Source: DASSUC01 sp035649895 (GTDB lineage Bacteria > Actinomycetota > Actinomycetes > Mycobacteriales > Micromonosporaceae). Taken from it: a DNA stretch of 22,638 nucleotides. Under the pieces are notes generated by a model. It had not been told where the DNA came from and did no database searches. It saw only the letters and a program-made list of their open reading frames with translations. Positions within the stretch are counted from its first letter, which is position 1. The number at the start of each line of letters is the position of its first letter. Positions 8,811-16,596 of the stretch are shown here, in pieces. The stretch is taken from assembly GCA_035649895.1 (NCBI GenBank), contig DASRIS010000057.1, forward strand, positions 1 to 22,638. The letters run 5' to 3'. Both the position numbers and the translations under genes were made by a program.

Positions 8811-10280
8811 ATGACTGTCTTCGAGTACGCTCCGGCGCCCGAGTCCCGCTCGGTCGTCGACATCAAGCCGTCGTACGGCCTGTTCGTCAACGGCGAGTTC
8901 GTCGAGCCTGTGGACGGGGCCGGGTTCAAGTCGGTCTCCCCGTCGTCCGAGGAGGTGCTGGCCGAGGTCGCCGAGGCCGGCCCGGCCGACGTCGACCGCG
9001 CCGTCGCCGCCGCCCGGGCAGCCTACGACCAGGTCTGGAGCCGGATGTCCGGCCGCGACCGGGGGCGCTACCTCTACCGCATCGCGCGCATCATCCAGGA
9101 GCGGGCGCGGGAGCTGGCGGTGCTGGAGTCGCTGGACAACGGCAAGCCGATCCGCGAGGCGCGCGACGTCGACCTGCCGCTGGTCGCCGCGCACTTCTTC
9201 TACTACGCCGGCTGGGCCGACAAGCTCGCGTACGCGCTGCCCGGCGCGGGCTGGCGCGGGGCCGGTGGCGGGCACGGCCGGCGCGAGCCGCGGCCGCTGG
9301 GCGTGGCTGGCCAGGTCATCCCGTGGAACTTCCCGCTGCTCATGCTCGCCTGGAAGATCGCCCCGGCGCTCGCCTGCGGCAACACGGTCGTGCTCAAGCC
9401 GGCCGAGACGACCCCGCTGTCCGCCCTGGTCTTCGCCGAGATCTGCCAGCAGGCGGAGCTGCCGCCCGGGGTGGTGAACATCGTCACCGGAGCCGGCGAC
9501 ACCGGCGCCGCCCTGGTGGGCCACCCGGGCATCGACAAGGTGGCATTCACCGGCTCCACCGAGGTGGGGCGGCAGATCGCCCGGGCCGTGGCGGGCACCC
9601 GCAAGCGGCTCACCCTCGAGCTCGGCGGCAAGGCCGCCAACATCGTCTTCGACGACGCCCCGATCGACCAGGCGGTGGAGGGGATCGTCAACGGGATCTT
9701 CTTCAACCAGGGGCACGTGTGCTGCGCCGGCTCCCGGCTGCTGGTCCAGGAGTCGGTCGCCGACGAGCTGCTCGACTCGCTCAAGCGGCGGATGGCCCGG
9801 CTGCGGGTGGGCGACCCGCTGGACAAGAACACCGACATCGGCGCGATCAACTCCGCCACCCAGCTGGAGCGGATCCGCACCCTCTCGGAGATCGGCGAGC
9901 AGGAGGGCGCCACCCGCTGGTCGGCGCCGTGCGAGCTGTCCGACCGGGGCTTCTGGTTCGCGCCGACCATCTTCACCGGGGTCACCCAGGCGCACCGGAT
10001 CGCCCGCGAGGAGATCTTCGGCCCGGTGCTGTCCGTGCTCACCTTCCGGACCCCGGCCGAGGCCGTGCAGAAGGCGAACAACACGCCGTACGGGCTCTCC
10101 GCGGGGGTGTGGACCGAGAAGGGCTCGCGCATCCTGGCCATCGCCGACCAGCTGCGCGCCGGCGTGGTGTGGGCGAACACGTTCAACCGCTTCGACCCGG
10201 CGTCGCCGTTCGGGGGCTACAAGGAGTCGGGGTACGGCCGCGAGGGCGGCCGTCACGGGCTGGAGGCCTACCTTGCCTGA
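8811..10280 (+). CDS. Aldehyde dehydrogenase, NAD(P)-dependent
   Basis: Oxidises an aldehyde to its acid. The length of 489 aa is normal for the superfamily. Catalytic parts are present: PWNFP at 171-175 with N173, K196 in VVLKPAE, FTGST, E270 in LELGG, C304 in GHVCCAG, EEIFGPV, and a C-terminal GGYKESGYGREGG. Residue 302 is His where the family signature has Gln or Glu. A Gly/Arg-rich stretch at about 145-158 looks longer than usual. The ATG at 8811 follows a weak GGTGG. It overlaps the next gene by 8 bp, so the two products are probably made together. Acetaldehyde from DeoC is a plausible substrate by context only. Confidence 0.93.
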   Translation: MTVFEYAPAPESRSVVDIKPSYGLFVNGEFVEPVDGAGFKSVSPSSEEVLAEVAEAGPADVDRAVAAARAAYDQVWSRMSGRDRGRYLYRIARIIQERARELAVLESLDNGKPIREARDVDLPLVAAHFFYYAGWADKLAYALPGAGWRGAGGGHGRREPRPLGVAGQVIPWNFPLLMLAWKIAPALACGNTVVLKPAETTPLSALVFAEICQQAELPPGVVNIVTGAGDTGAALVGHPGIDKVAFTGSTEVGRQIARAVAGTRKRLTLELGGKAANIVFDDAPIDQAVEGIVNGIFFNQGHVCCAGSRLLVQESVADELLDSLKRRMARLRVGDPLDKNTDIGAINSATQLERIRTLSEIGEQEGATRWSAPCELSDRGFWFAPTIFTGVTQAHRIAREEIFGPVLSVLTFRTPAEAVQKANNTPYGLSAGVWTEKGSRILAIADQLRAGVVWANTFNRFDPASPFGGYKESGYGREGGRHGLEAYLA

Positions 10281-11130
10281 GCTGCGAGTGCCCGTACGCA
10301 AAACCTACAAGCTCTTCATCGGCGGGGCCTTCCCGCGCAGCGAGTCCGGGAGGTCGTACGTGGTCTCGTCGGCCTCCGGGCAGTTCCTCGCCAACGCCGC
10401 CCTGGCCTCGCGCAAGGACGTGCGGGACGCGGTGGTCGCCGCCCGGGCCGCCGCGCCGAAGTGGTCCGGCGCGACCGCCTACAACCGGGGGCAGATCCTC
10501 TACCGGGTCGCCGAGCTGATGGAGGGGCGGCGGGCCCAGTTCGTCGACGAGGTCACCGCGTTCGGCGAGGACGAGTCCACAGTGGATGCGGCGGTGGACC
10601 GCTGGGTCTGGTATGCGGGGTGGTCCGACAAGATCGCCCAGGTGTACGGCGGCGCCAACCCCGTCGCCGGCCCGTACTTCAACCTCTCCGCCCCGGAGCC
10701 CACCGGCGTGGTGGGTGTGGTGGCCCCGGCCCAGCCGTCCCTGCTCGGCCTGGTCAGCGTCGTCGCCCCGGCGATCGTGGGCGGCAGCACCGTGGTGGTG
10801 CTCGCATCCGAGCCGCGCCCGCTGCCGGCGGTCAGCCTCGCCGAGGTGCTCGCCACCTCGGACCTGCCCGGCGGGGTGGTGAACGTGCTGACCGGCCGGG
10901 TGGCCGAGACCGCACCGTGGCTCGCGTCCCATATGGACGTCAACGCCCTTGACCTGTCCGGGGTGGACGACCCCGAGCTGGCTCGGCAGCTGGAGGAGGC
11001 GGCGGCGGAGAACCTCAAGCGGGTGCTGCGTCCGGCGCCGCACACGGTGGACTGGGCGGCCGAGCCCGGCATCGAGCGGATGACCGCGCTGCTGGAGACG
11101 AAGACGGTCTGGCACCCCAAGGGGGTGTGA
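10273..11130 (+). CDS. Short aldehyde-dehydrogenase-like protein lacking the catalytic domain (pseudoenzyme partner)
   Basis: The 285-aa protein aligns with the N-terminal cofactor-binding domain of ALDH: KTYKLFIGGAFPRSESGRSY near the N-terminus, a YAGWSDK motif shared with its neighbour, GVVGVVAPAQPSLLGL in place of the PWNFP region, and LPGGVVNVLTG. The catalytic Asn, the ELGG Glu and the whole Cys domain are absent. The protein ends properly at 11130 and is not frameshifted, so it looks like a stable form. The TTG start at 10273 overlaps the 3' end of the upstream ALDH (stop 10278-10280), which implies translational coupling. A non-catalytic regulator or oligomer partner is inferred. ALDH16 proteins fuse a full ALDH to a similar inactive half. 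Confidence 0.85.
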   Translation: MPELRVPVRKTYKLFIGGAFPRSESGRSYVVSSASGQFLANAALASRKDVRDAVVAARAAAPKWSGATAYNRGQILYRVAELMEGRRAQFVDEVTAFGEDESTVDAAVDRWVWYAGWSDKIAQVYGGANPVAGPYFNLSAPEPTGVVGVVAPAQPSLLGLVSVVAPAIVGGSTVVVLASEPRPLPAVSLAEVLATSDLPGGVVNVLTGRVAETAPWLASHMDVNALDLSGVDDPELARQLEEAAAENLKRVLRPAPHTVDWAAEPGIERMTALLETKTVWHPKGV

Positions 11131-11225
11131 TGGGGCCGGACGGCGGGGTACGGGCATCGCCTGGACACCCGGCCAACTAGGGTGGGTCCCGCAGCTGTAG
11201 ATCCCACTCGCGTACGGAGGTCGCC

Positions 11226-12308
11226 GTGGCCCGCCAGTCATCCGGCCGGCGCAACACCGAGGACACCGACGGAGCGGGCGCCGCGCAGGCCGGCGGCCCC
11301 GGCACCGGCGGCACGGTCCCGGCGGGCGGCTCCGGGGCGGGGGACGGGGATCTGACCGGCGGCGGCCTGTCGGCGGACTACCTGCCCGACGGCGCCGAGC
11401 CGGATGGGGTAGGCACGGTGGGGCGGGACCCCGCGACCACCGACCTGTGGGCGCGGGCGCGTATCGACCCGATCGAGATAGCCCTGCCCCGGGGCACCGG
11501 TTACACGCTGCGGGCATACCGGCCCGCGGCCGAGCTGACCCCCACGACCGCAGAGGTGGACGAGGACGACCCGTTCGCCCGGCTCGCCGGGCCGCGAACG
11601 GTCGACGAGGACGAGGTCATCATCCTCGACGACGAGTTCGCCGAGCTGGCCGCCGAGGAGAGCGAGGAGGCGCCCGCCGGGCGCGGGCGGCGCCGCCGGG
11701 GCGCCGGCAAGGCCGGCGCGCAGGACGAACCCGAGGTCGACGAGCGGGCCGCGGGCGAGGCCGACGGGCAGGACGAACCCGAGGACCTCGCCGAGCAGGA
11801 CGAGGCCGACGAGGCTGACGCTGAGGAGGTGCCGATCTTCCTCAGCCACCGCGGGAAGCTACTGCTCTTCCGTACGCCCGAGTCGCTGGTGGAGTTCGTC
11901 CGCTCCGGCGCCGAGCACGACCTGGCCCAGCTCGACACCTGGTCGGACGTTGCTGCGCGGCTGCGGCCCGAGGACGTGGTCCCGCTGGAGGAGGACACCT
12001 ACGAGCTGGACCTCGTGGTGGACAACCTGCGCGGCGGCCACGACACCTGGGACGCCGACCTGCTCATCGAGGCTGGTGAGATTGCGCGCGACCTGGCGTA
12101 CGCCCTGCGCCTGGAGGCGATCCAGACCGCGCTGGCGCCCGGCTCGCCCCTGGACGACCTCGACGAGGCGCTGCGCGCCGGTGCCGGTGGGGGTCTCGGT
12201 GGCTTCCTCGCCCGCCGCCGGCTCCGCAAAATCGGGGCACAACAGGCAACCCTAGGGTGGCGCACCATCATCGGGAAGATATCCAGCGCTGCGGTCTGGC
12301 GCGAGTGA
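11226..12308 (+). CDS. Acidic actinobacterial protein of unknown function
   Basis: A 360-aa protein from GTG 11226, with a clear Shine-Dalgarno GGAGG 5 nt upstream. Residues 1-70 are Gly/Ala-rich and probably disordered. A short conserved-looking block follows (DLWARARIDPIEIALPRGTG). About residues 100-205 are very acidic with an Arg-rich patch (GRGRRRRG). A compact domain at about 205-345 starts VPIFLSHRGKLLLFRTPESL and carries YELDLVVDNLRGG; it ends in a basic stretch, ARRRLRKIG. There is no signal peptide, membrane segment or known catalytic motif. Similar actinobacterial proteins have, to my memory, been labelled 'primosomal protein' without support. It is 132 bp upstream of the transposase-like gene on the same strand. 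A TAGGGT at 11178-11183 may be its -10 box. Confidence 0.75.
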   Translation: MARQSSGRRNTEDTDGAGAAQAGGPGTGGTVPAGGSGAGDGDLTGGGLSADYLPDGAEPDGVGTVGRDPATTDLWARARIDPIEIALPRGTGYTLRAYRPAAELTPTTAEVDEDDPFARLAGPRTVDEDEVIILDDEFAELAAEESEEAPAGRGRRRRGAGKAGAQDEPEVDERAAGEADGQDEPEDLAEQDEADEADAEEVPIFLSHRGKLLLFRTPESLVEFVRSGAEHDLAQLDTWSDVAARLRPEDVVPLEEDTYELDLVVDNLRGGHDTWDADLLIEAGEIARDLAYALRLEAIQTALAPGSPLDDLDEALRAGAGGGLGGFLARRRLRKIGAQQATLGWRTIIGKISSAAVWRE

Positions 12309-12440
12309 GCACGACCAGGGAGCATCAAACCTTGGCACACGACTGCGGGTGTTGTTCGGCGCTCGCCCACACCGGTAGCCACGGGCAAAGTGGCTCGGCC
12401 GTGGGGAACGATGCTGCAGTCCCGGGAGGAGGACACTGCC

Positions 12441-14873
12441 GTGGCGCTCGTGCGGGTGTACTGCGGTCTCGCATCGGCTGAGCTGAGGGCTCAGCCGACG
12501 ACCGCGGGCGCATGGCTTACGGTCGCGGTCGTTGACGACGCTGGCCGGCTGCTCGACGTCTGCGAGGTCAGCGACGACGCAGCCGGTTACGCCCGTCTCG
12601 GCACCTTGCTGGCGGAGCGGTCCGGCGGACCGACCGGCGTCTGTATCGCCGCGGACAGTGACGACCACCTCGTGACCATGCTCCTCACCGCCGCCGGCCG
12701 CCCCCTGGCGTTCGCCGACGACGACCTGGTCGACGACTTCGCCGAGCGGTTCGCCGACGACGAGTCCATGGAGGAGATCGAGTCGCCGGCTGCGGTGCGC
12801 CGCGCGATAGGCCTGGCCCGGGCCCTTCAGGCCGGCGTGATGTCCGCGGTCGCCCTGCCGGCACCGCGCGACCTGGCCGTGCTCAAGCCGGTGCTCTCCG
12901 CCCACTCCGCGGTCGCCGTCGGCCGGCACGCGGCTGCGGTCGCCCTGCGTGAGGTGCTCCGCGAGCTCTACCCGGCAGCGCTGCGTGCCTATCCAGACCC
13001 GGCGGAGCGGGTGTGCCTGGCCGTGCTGGACGCCCTGCCCGAGCCTGGCCGGGTGGCCGCCGCCTCCAGTCCTGGTGGGTCCTCCGGGCACGCACGCGGC
13101 AACGGCGAGCCTCTAGAGAGCATCGCCGCCGCGCTGACCGCTGCGGGAGTGGCGGACAGCCGGTCGGTGGCGGAGGTGATCACCGCGCTGCGGGTCGCCG
13201 TGGCGGAGACACCCCATCGTGGCGGGGTCAGCAGGTCGGTCACCGCGACTGCGGCGGAGACGGTACGGCAGGCGGTCGCAGCTGTCCGGGCCTTTGACGC
13301 CGCAGGCGGCGCCCTGATCGGCGCGCTGGCCGAACGGGCGAACCCGCCCGCGAGCCGTCCCCGGGTCAACCGGCTCACCGCCCAAACAGACGCCCAGGCC
13401 CCCGTACGGGCGACCGACCGGCCGCCGGCACACGGGCCGGCAGCCGAACCCGGGCAGGTCCGGGTCCCGGTGCCGCGGCGGGCCCGCCCGGTCTCGCCGG
13501 CCGCGGGTCCGGTCTCCGCCGCTCCAGCCGCCTCGGCGGCGCCGTACCCGCCCCCCAGTCCGCTCCCGGTACGCCCAGTCTCCAGCCCCCCGGAGTACCC
13601 GGCCGCCGCCCACCTGGCGTCGCCCCAGCCAGTCTCCGGCGCTCCAGCACAGGTGTGGCCCGTGTCCGGCCCACCGGTCTCCGGCGCACCGGCAGCAGCA
13701 CACGGCAGGTCCGTCCCGCCGCCACCGCCGGGCATCACCCCCATTCCCCGGCGGCCCGCGACGTCCGGGTCGACCCGACCGGCCGCTGCGCGACCCGCCT
13801 CCGCACCCCCAGCCTCTGCCCCTCCTGCCTATGGGCCGCCACCCCGGCGCCCCATGGCCGCCCCGGTGCCGGAGCCGGCCGCCGCGCCACTCCCGCCCCC
13901 GCCCCCACCGCCGGCAGCGGCGCCTGCCGCCGCAGCGGCGCCGGTGGGACGGTCGGGGCGGGCCGCAGGCTTCGGCATCACCGACTACTCGCCACCGATG
14001 CCGGCTCCGCGGCCCGGCCATGACGAGCCCCGGTGGGGCGGCGACGCCGGCCACCACGCGGCGGAGCCGCCGCAGCAGCCCGGCTCCCGGGCCAACTGGC
14101 CGCTGGTGAGCCCGTACGGCGAGGCGGAGGCAGCACCACCGGCTACCAGCCTGGACCCGCCGCCGGATCGCCGGGAAGGCCGGGTCAAGCCGCCGTGGCA
14201 GTCCGACGACATACCGGCCGAGCCGCCGATGCTGCGGCTGGTGGAGCCGCCGCCACTGGCCGACCCTGCGCTGCGCGACCCGTTCGCCGGCGGCTTCGGG
14301 GGCGAGCTGCCGACCGACGTACGGCTGGACCCGCCGTCGCTGCGGCTCGTCGAGGGCGAGGGCAACGGCCGGTCGGTACCTCGGGGCCGGCGCAACGCCT
14401 TGGTCGACCAGTCGCCCGAACCGTCCGCCTCCGGCAACGACGACAACGACCTGCTGATCTTCGCGGCGGCACGGTCGGCGTGGTTCACCGGACGGAGCGA
14501 GGAGGATGTGCCGTCCTGGGAGACGACCTCTGCCGACTACGGATGGCGGGCAGCCGAGCAGGCGGCCGAGCCGTCGATCGGCGACTCCAACACCGCCGGG
14601 CTGCCCCGCCGGGTGCCTCAGGCCAACCTGGTGCCGGGCTCGCCGGAGCTGCCCGACCGTCCACTGCGGATCGTCCGTGACCCAGGCAGCATCGCTGAGC
14701 ACACCAACGGATACTTCCGGGGCTGGCGGCGCGGCCGCGAGATCGGTGGGTACGCGGTGGGGGGGCGGCCAGGCCGGGACAGCGCGCACGGCTGGGACTT
14801 CTCCCGGGACCCCGACAGCGGCGAGTACGAACAGCCGCAGTACGAGTACCGCCAGGCGGCGTACCGGTCCTGA
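12441..14873 (+). CDS. IS110-transposase-like N-terminal domain fused to a Pro-rich linker and a conservon-kinase-type C-terminal tail
   Basis: An 810-aa protein from GTG 12441, with Shine-Dalgarno GGAGGAGG upstream. Residues about 1-215 resemble the RuvC-like N-terminal part of IS110 transposases: a strand with VVDDAGRLLDVCEV, a second near GVCIAADSDDHLV, a helix with AVLKPVLSAHSAVAVGRHAA, and LRELYPAALRAYPDPAE followed by LAVLDALPEPG. The acidic catalytic residues expected near the first strand (GID) and in KTDRIDA are not evident, and the Ser-transposase C-terminal domain is missing. Residues about 310-660 are Pro/Ala-rich and probably disordered. Residues 671-770 carry a tail with SAWF, GWRAA, AGLPRRVPQANLVPG and YFRGWRRGRE, closely matching the end of CvnA. 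There are no insertion-sequence ends. I infer a domesticated, inactive transposase-like adaptor; the IS110 link is from pattern memory only. Confidence 0.6.
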   Translation: MALVRVYCGLASAELRAQPTTAGAWLTVAVVDDAGRLLDVCEVSDDAAGYARLGTLLAERSGGPTGVCIAADSDDHLVTMLLTAAGRPLAFADDDLVDDFAERFADDESMEEIESPAAVRRAIGLARALQAGVMSAVALPAPRDLAVLKPVLSAHSAVAVGRHAAAVALREVLRELYPAALRAYPDPAERVCLAVLDALPEPGRVAAASSPGGSSGHARGNGEPLESIAAALTAAGVADSRSVAEVITALRVAVAETPHRGGVSRSVTATAAETVRQAVAAVRAFDAAGGALIGALAERANPPASRPRVNRLTAQTDAQAPVRATDRPPAHGPAAEPGQVRVPVPRRARPVSPAAGPVSAAPAASAAPYPPPSPLPVRPVSSPPEYPAAAHLASPQPVSGAPAQVWPVSGPPVSGAPAAAHGRSVPPPPPGITPIPRRPATSGSTRPAAARPASAPPASAPPAYGPPPRRPMAAPVPEPAAAPLPPPPPPPAAAPAAAAAPVGRSGRAAGFGITDYSPPMPAPRPGHDEPRWGGDAGHHAAEPPQQPGSRANWPLVSPYGEAEAAPPATSLDPPPDRREGRVKPPWQSDDIPAEPPMLRLVEPPPLADPALRDPFAGGFGGELPTDVRLDPPSLRLVEGEGNGRSVPRGRRNALVDQSPEPSASGNDDNDLLIFAAARSAWFTGRSEEDVPSWETTSADYGWRAAEQAAEPSIGDSNTAGLPRRVPQANLVPGSPELPDRPLRIVRDPGSIAEHTNGYFRGWRRGREIGGYAVGGRPGRDSAHGWDFSRDPDSGEYEQPQYEYRQAAYRS
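14451..14750 (+). other. C-terminal tail module shared with the conservon kinase
   Basis: Codes residues 671-770 of the 810-aa protein. Matching blocks in order with CvnA residues 909-1062 (DNA 16749-17210, minus strand): (L/L-P)IF...SAWF, then SWE(T/S), GWRAA, AGLP(R/K)RVP, A.LVPG, and Y(F/H)RG..RGR. Spacing differs mainly in the linker after SAWF. Confidence 0.75.
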
Positions 14874-14904
14874 GCGGCGGCCAAGTCTGTAGCTGGTAGC
14901 AGAG

Positions 14905-14939
14905 CAGCGGGGTGTGCATCTGAGCTGCACACCCCGCTG
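14905..14939 (+). terminator. Strong hairpin terminator after the transposase-like gene
   Basis: Perfect 14-bp arms, CAGCGGGGTGTGCA (14905-14918) and its complement (14926-14939), enclose a 7-nt loop, followed by TT. It is 31 bp past the stop codon at 14873 and is probably bidirectional. Confidence 0.8.
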
Positions 14940-14990
14940 TTGTGACCGCGCGGCTGCTGTGACCGCACGCTCGCGAGATCAGGCCTACCT

Positions 14991-15048
14991 GCGCCCTCCG
15001 GACCCGCGCCCTCCGGACCCGCGCCCTCGGATCCGCGCCCTCGGACAA
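14991..15048. repeat. 15-bp tandem repeat between the two convergent units
   Basis: Four copies of GCGCCCTCCGGACCC, two exact (14991-15005, 15006-15020) and two shortened to 14 bp (from 15021 and 15035). Non-coding. It separates the two terminators. Confidence 0.8.
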
Positions 15049-15052
15049 GCCG

Positions 15053-15106
15053 AGCGACCCTGGCCCAGGCGCGCCCGTCAGGGGCGGCGTCCGGACCAGG
15101 GTCGCT
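15053..15106 (-). terminator. Nested hairpin downstream of cvnD
   Basis: Perfect 11-bp arms (AGCGACCCTGG at 15053-15063 and its complement at 15096-15106) enclose a smaller hairpin (CGCCC / GGGCG near 15072-15086). It lies 36 bp beyond the cvnD stop in the direction of transcription. Confidence 0.65.
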
Positions 15107-15142
15107 GGGTCGGAAGGCGTGCTACGGAGAGACGTGCTCCGG

Positions 15143-15751
15143 TCAGGCGCGTGCCGCGGTGCGCTGGCGGCGCATCGACAGCACATACTCGACCAGCGAG
15201 ATGAGCACATGCTTGGTCGACTCGCGGCCCCGGGCGTCACAGGTCACGACCGGCACTTCCGGCGAGATCGCCAGAGCGTCACGTACGTCGTCCGCGCCGT
15301 GGTACTGGACCCCGTCGAAGCAGTTGATCGCAACGAGGTACGGCAGCTGCCGGTGCTCGAAGAAGTCGATCGCAGCAAAGCAGTCCGCGAGCCGGCGTGT
15401 GTCAACGAGCACGACCGCCCCGATGGCGCCTCGGACCAGCTCGTCCCACATGAACCAGAACCGCGTCTGGCCCGGGGTGCCGAACAGGTAGAGGATCAGA
15501 TCGCGGTCGATCGTGATCCGGCCGAAGTCCATGGCGACCGTCGTGGTTGTCTTGCCCGGCACCTGGCGGTTGTCGTCCACGCCCTCACCGGCCGACGTCA
15601 TGATCGCCTCGGTGGTCAACGGCGTGATCTCCGAGACCGAGCCGACCAGCGTCGTCTTGCCGACGCCAAAACCGCCAGCGATGACGATCTTCGCAGACGT
15701 CACCCGTCCAACCATCGAGCGGGGCGCCATCTCAGAGCCTCCGAAGTCCAC
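15143..15751 (-). CDS. cvnD: CvnD: small GTP-binding protein of the conservon
   Basis: A Ras-like G-domain protein of 202 aa, probably a membrane-associated GTP switch working with CvnA-C. P-loop GGFGVGKT is at 26-33; KTTTTVAMDFG at 67-77; LYLFGTPGQTRFWF at 87-100 holds the G3 site with no DxxG Asp, as is usual for this family; NCFD at 143-146 replaces NKxD; CDAR is a G5-like motif. GTG 15751 is chosen because it gives the conserved MDF N-terminus and follows GGAGAGGG by 6 nt. ATG 15730, with GGAGG before it, is a real alternative. It overlaps the end of cvnC by 20 bp, so translation is coupled. Confidence 0.93.
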   Translation of the reverse strand: MDFGGSEMAPRSMVGRVTSAKIVIAGGFGVGKTTLVGSVSEITPLTTEAIMTSAGEGVDDNRQVPGKTTTTVAMDFGRITIDRDLILYLFGTPGQTRFWFMWDELVRGAIGAVVLVDTRRLADCFAAIDFFEHRQLPYLVAINCFDGVQYHGADDVRDALAISPEVPVVTCDARGRESTKHVLISLVEYVLSMRRQRTAARA

Positions 15752-16109
15752 TCAGCACCCTCTCCAACAGTTCTGTGCCTACCGCGTCGTTATCTTCGAA
15801 CGAGGTCGGCTCGTACACCGCAACCAGGCCGTCCGCTGCCATGTCGGCGATGAGCACCCGCGCCACGCCGAGCGGCAGCTGCATCCGCGCGGCGATCTCG
15901 GCGAGTGACTGCAACCGGCCATCGCAAAGAGCGGCGATGAACTGCTGCTCCCGACCGTTTCCTGCGCCGTCCCGGCCGCCAGCGGTTCGGCCACGCACAG
16001 TGGTCTCAACCAGGGCCTCCAACGCGATCTCCAGCCGAGGCCTGGTCCGTCCACGGGTGACGGCGTACGGGCGGACCAGCGCACCGGTCGGTTCATCGCG
16101 ATCGGTCAT
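15732..16109 (-). CDS. cvnC: CvnC: DUF742 protein of the conservon
   Basis: A 125-aa DUF742 protein. Family marks are RPYAVTRGRTRP near the N-terminus, and a winged-helix-like part with QSLAEIAARMQLPLGVARVLIADMAADGLV, ending LLERVLSGLRRL. In conservons this protein associates with the roadblock protein and the GTPase (established for the family), and DNA binding is not shown. It begins at ATG 16109 after GAGGGGG and is separated from cvnB by 82 bp. The insert GRTAGGRDGAGNGREQ at about 40-55 is Gly-rich and may be a loop. Confidence 0.93.
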   Translation of the reverse strand: MTDRDEPTGALVRPYAVTRGRTRPRLEIALEALVETTVRGRTAGGRDGAGNGREQQFIAALCDGRLQSLAEIAARMQLPLGVARVLIADMAADGLVAVYEPTSFEDNDAVGTELLERVLSGLRRL

Positions 16110-16191
16110 CGCCGTTCACCCCCTCACTGGAAACTCCAGGCACTGTCATCGCGTCTGGTCGACACATCTCGGTCGGTCGACAGCCGGCCGG

Positions 16192-16596
16192 TCAGCGCAG
16201 CATCGGGGCCGCGGCCCGGGCTGGTGGCGTCAGGGCGTCGCCCACGCGGTCCACCAGGAGCGCCATCTCGTAGCCGACCTGGCCTACGTCGCAGCTCCGG
16301 GCGGCCAGCACCGCAAATGACGAACCGTCCGAGATGGACATGAGGAAGAGGAACCCGTTGTCCATCTCCACCACCGTCTGCAGCACCGCACCCCCCTCGA
16401 AGCAGCGAGCCGCACCCTGGGTGAGGCTGACCAGACCGGAGGAGATGGCGCTCAGCTGGTCGGCGCGGTCGCGCGGCAGGTCCCGGGACGACGCGAGAAG
16501 CAGGCCGTCCGCGGAGACGGCGACCGCGTGTGCAACACCTGGGACACGGTCGGCGAAGTTGGCCAGTAGCCAGCCGAGATCTTGCGTTGTAGTCAT
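16192..16596 (-). CDS. cvnB: CvnB: roadblock/LC7 domain protein of the conservon
   Basis: A 134-aa roadblock/LC7 protein, likely a dimeric GTPase-regulating module. The N-terminus LGWLLANFADRVPGVAHAVAVSADGLLLASS is characteristic, with the later strands VVEMDNGFLFLMSI and FAVLAARSCDVGQVGYEMALLVDRVG. Its ATG overlaps the cvnA stop by 4 bp (ATGA, 16593-16596), so translation is coupled to the kinase. In studied conservons it bridges kinase and GTPase. Confidence 0.95.
   Translation of the reverse strand: MTTTQDLGWLLANFADRVPGVAHAVAVSADGLLLASSRDLPRDRADQLSAISSGLVSLTQGAARCFEGGAVLQTVVEMDNGFLFLMSISDGSSFAVLAARSCDVGQVGYEMALLVDRVGDALTPPARAAAPMLR

Noticed and set aside
8760..10301. 513-codon minus-strand open frame opposite the ALDH gene
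   Set aside because: The plus frame has a full set of ALDH motifs; the antisense translation is low in complexity.
12390..12440. Upstream GTG start for the 810-aa protein
   Set aside because: GTG 12441 has a strong GGAGGAGG at good spacing; the extension overlaps that Shine-Dalgarno and has no support of its own.
12441..14873. Active insertion sequence of the IS110 family
   Set aside because: No element ends, no Ser-domain half, catalytic acids not visible, and a host-type tail is present.
13113..14930. 605-codon minus-strand open frame opposite the transposase-like gene
   Set aside because: No ribosome site or recognisable domain; the plus frame has a Shine-Dalgarno, terminator and a tail matching CvnA.
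14991..15048. CRISPR array
   Set aside because: Units are contiguous 14-15 bp with no spacers.
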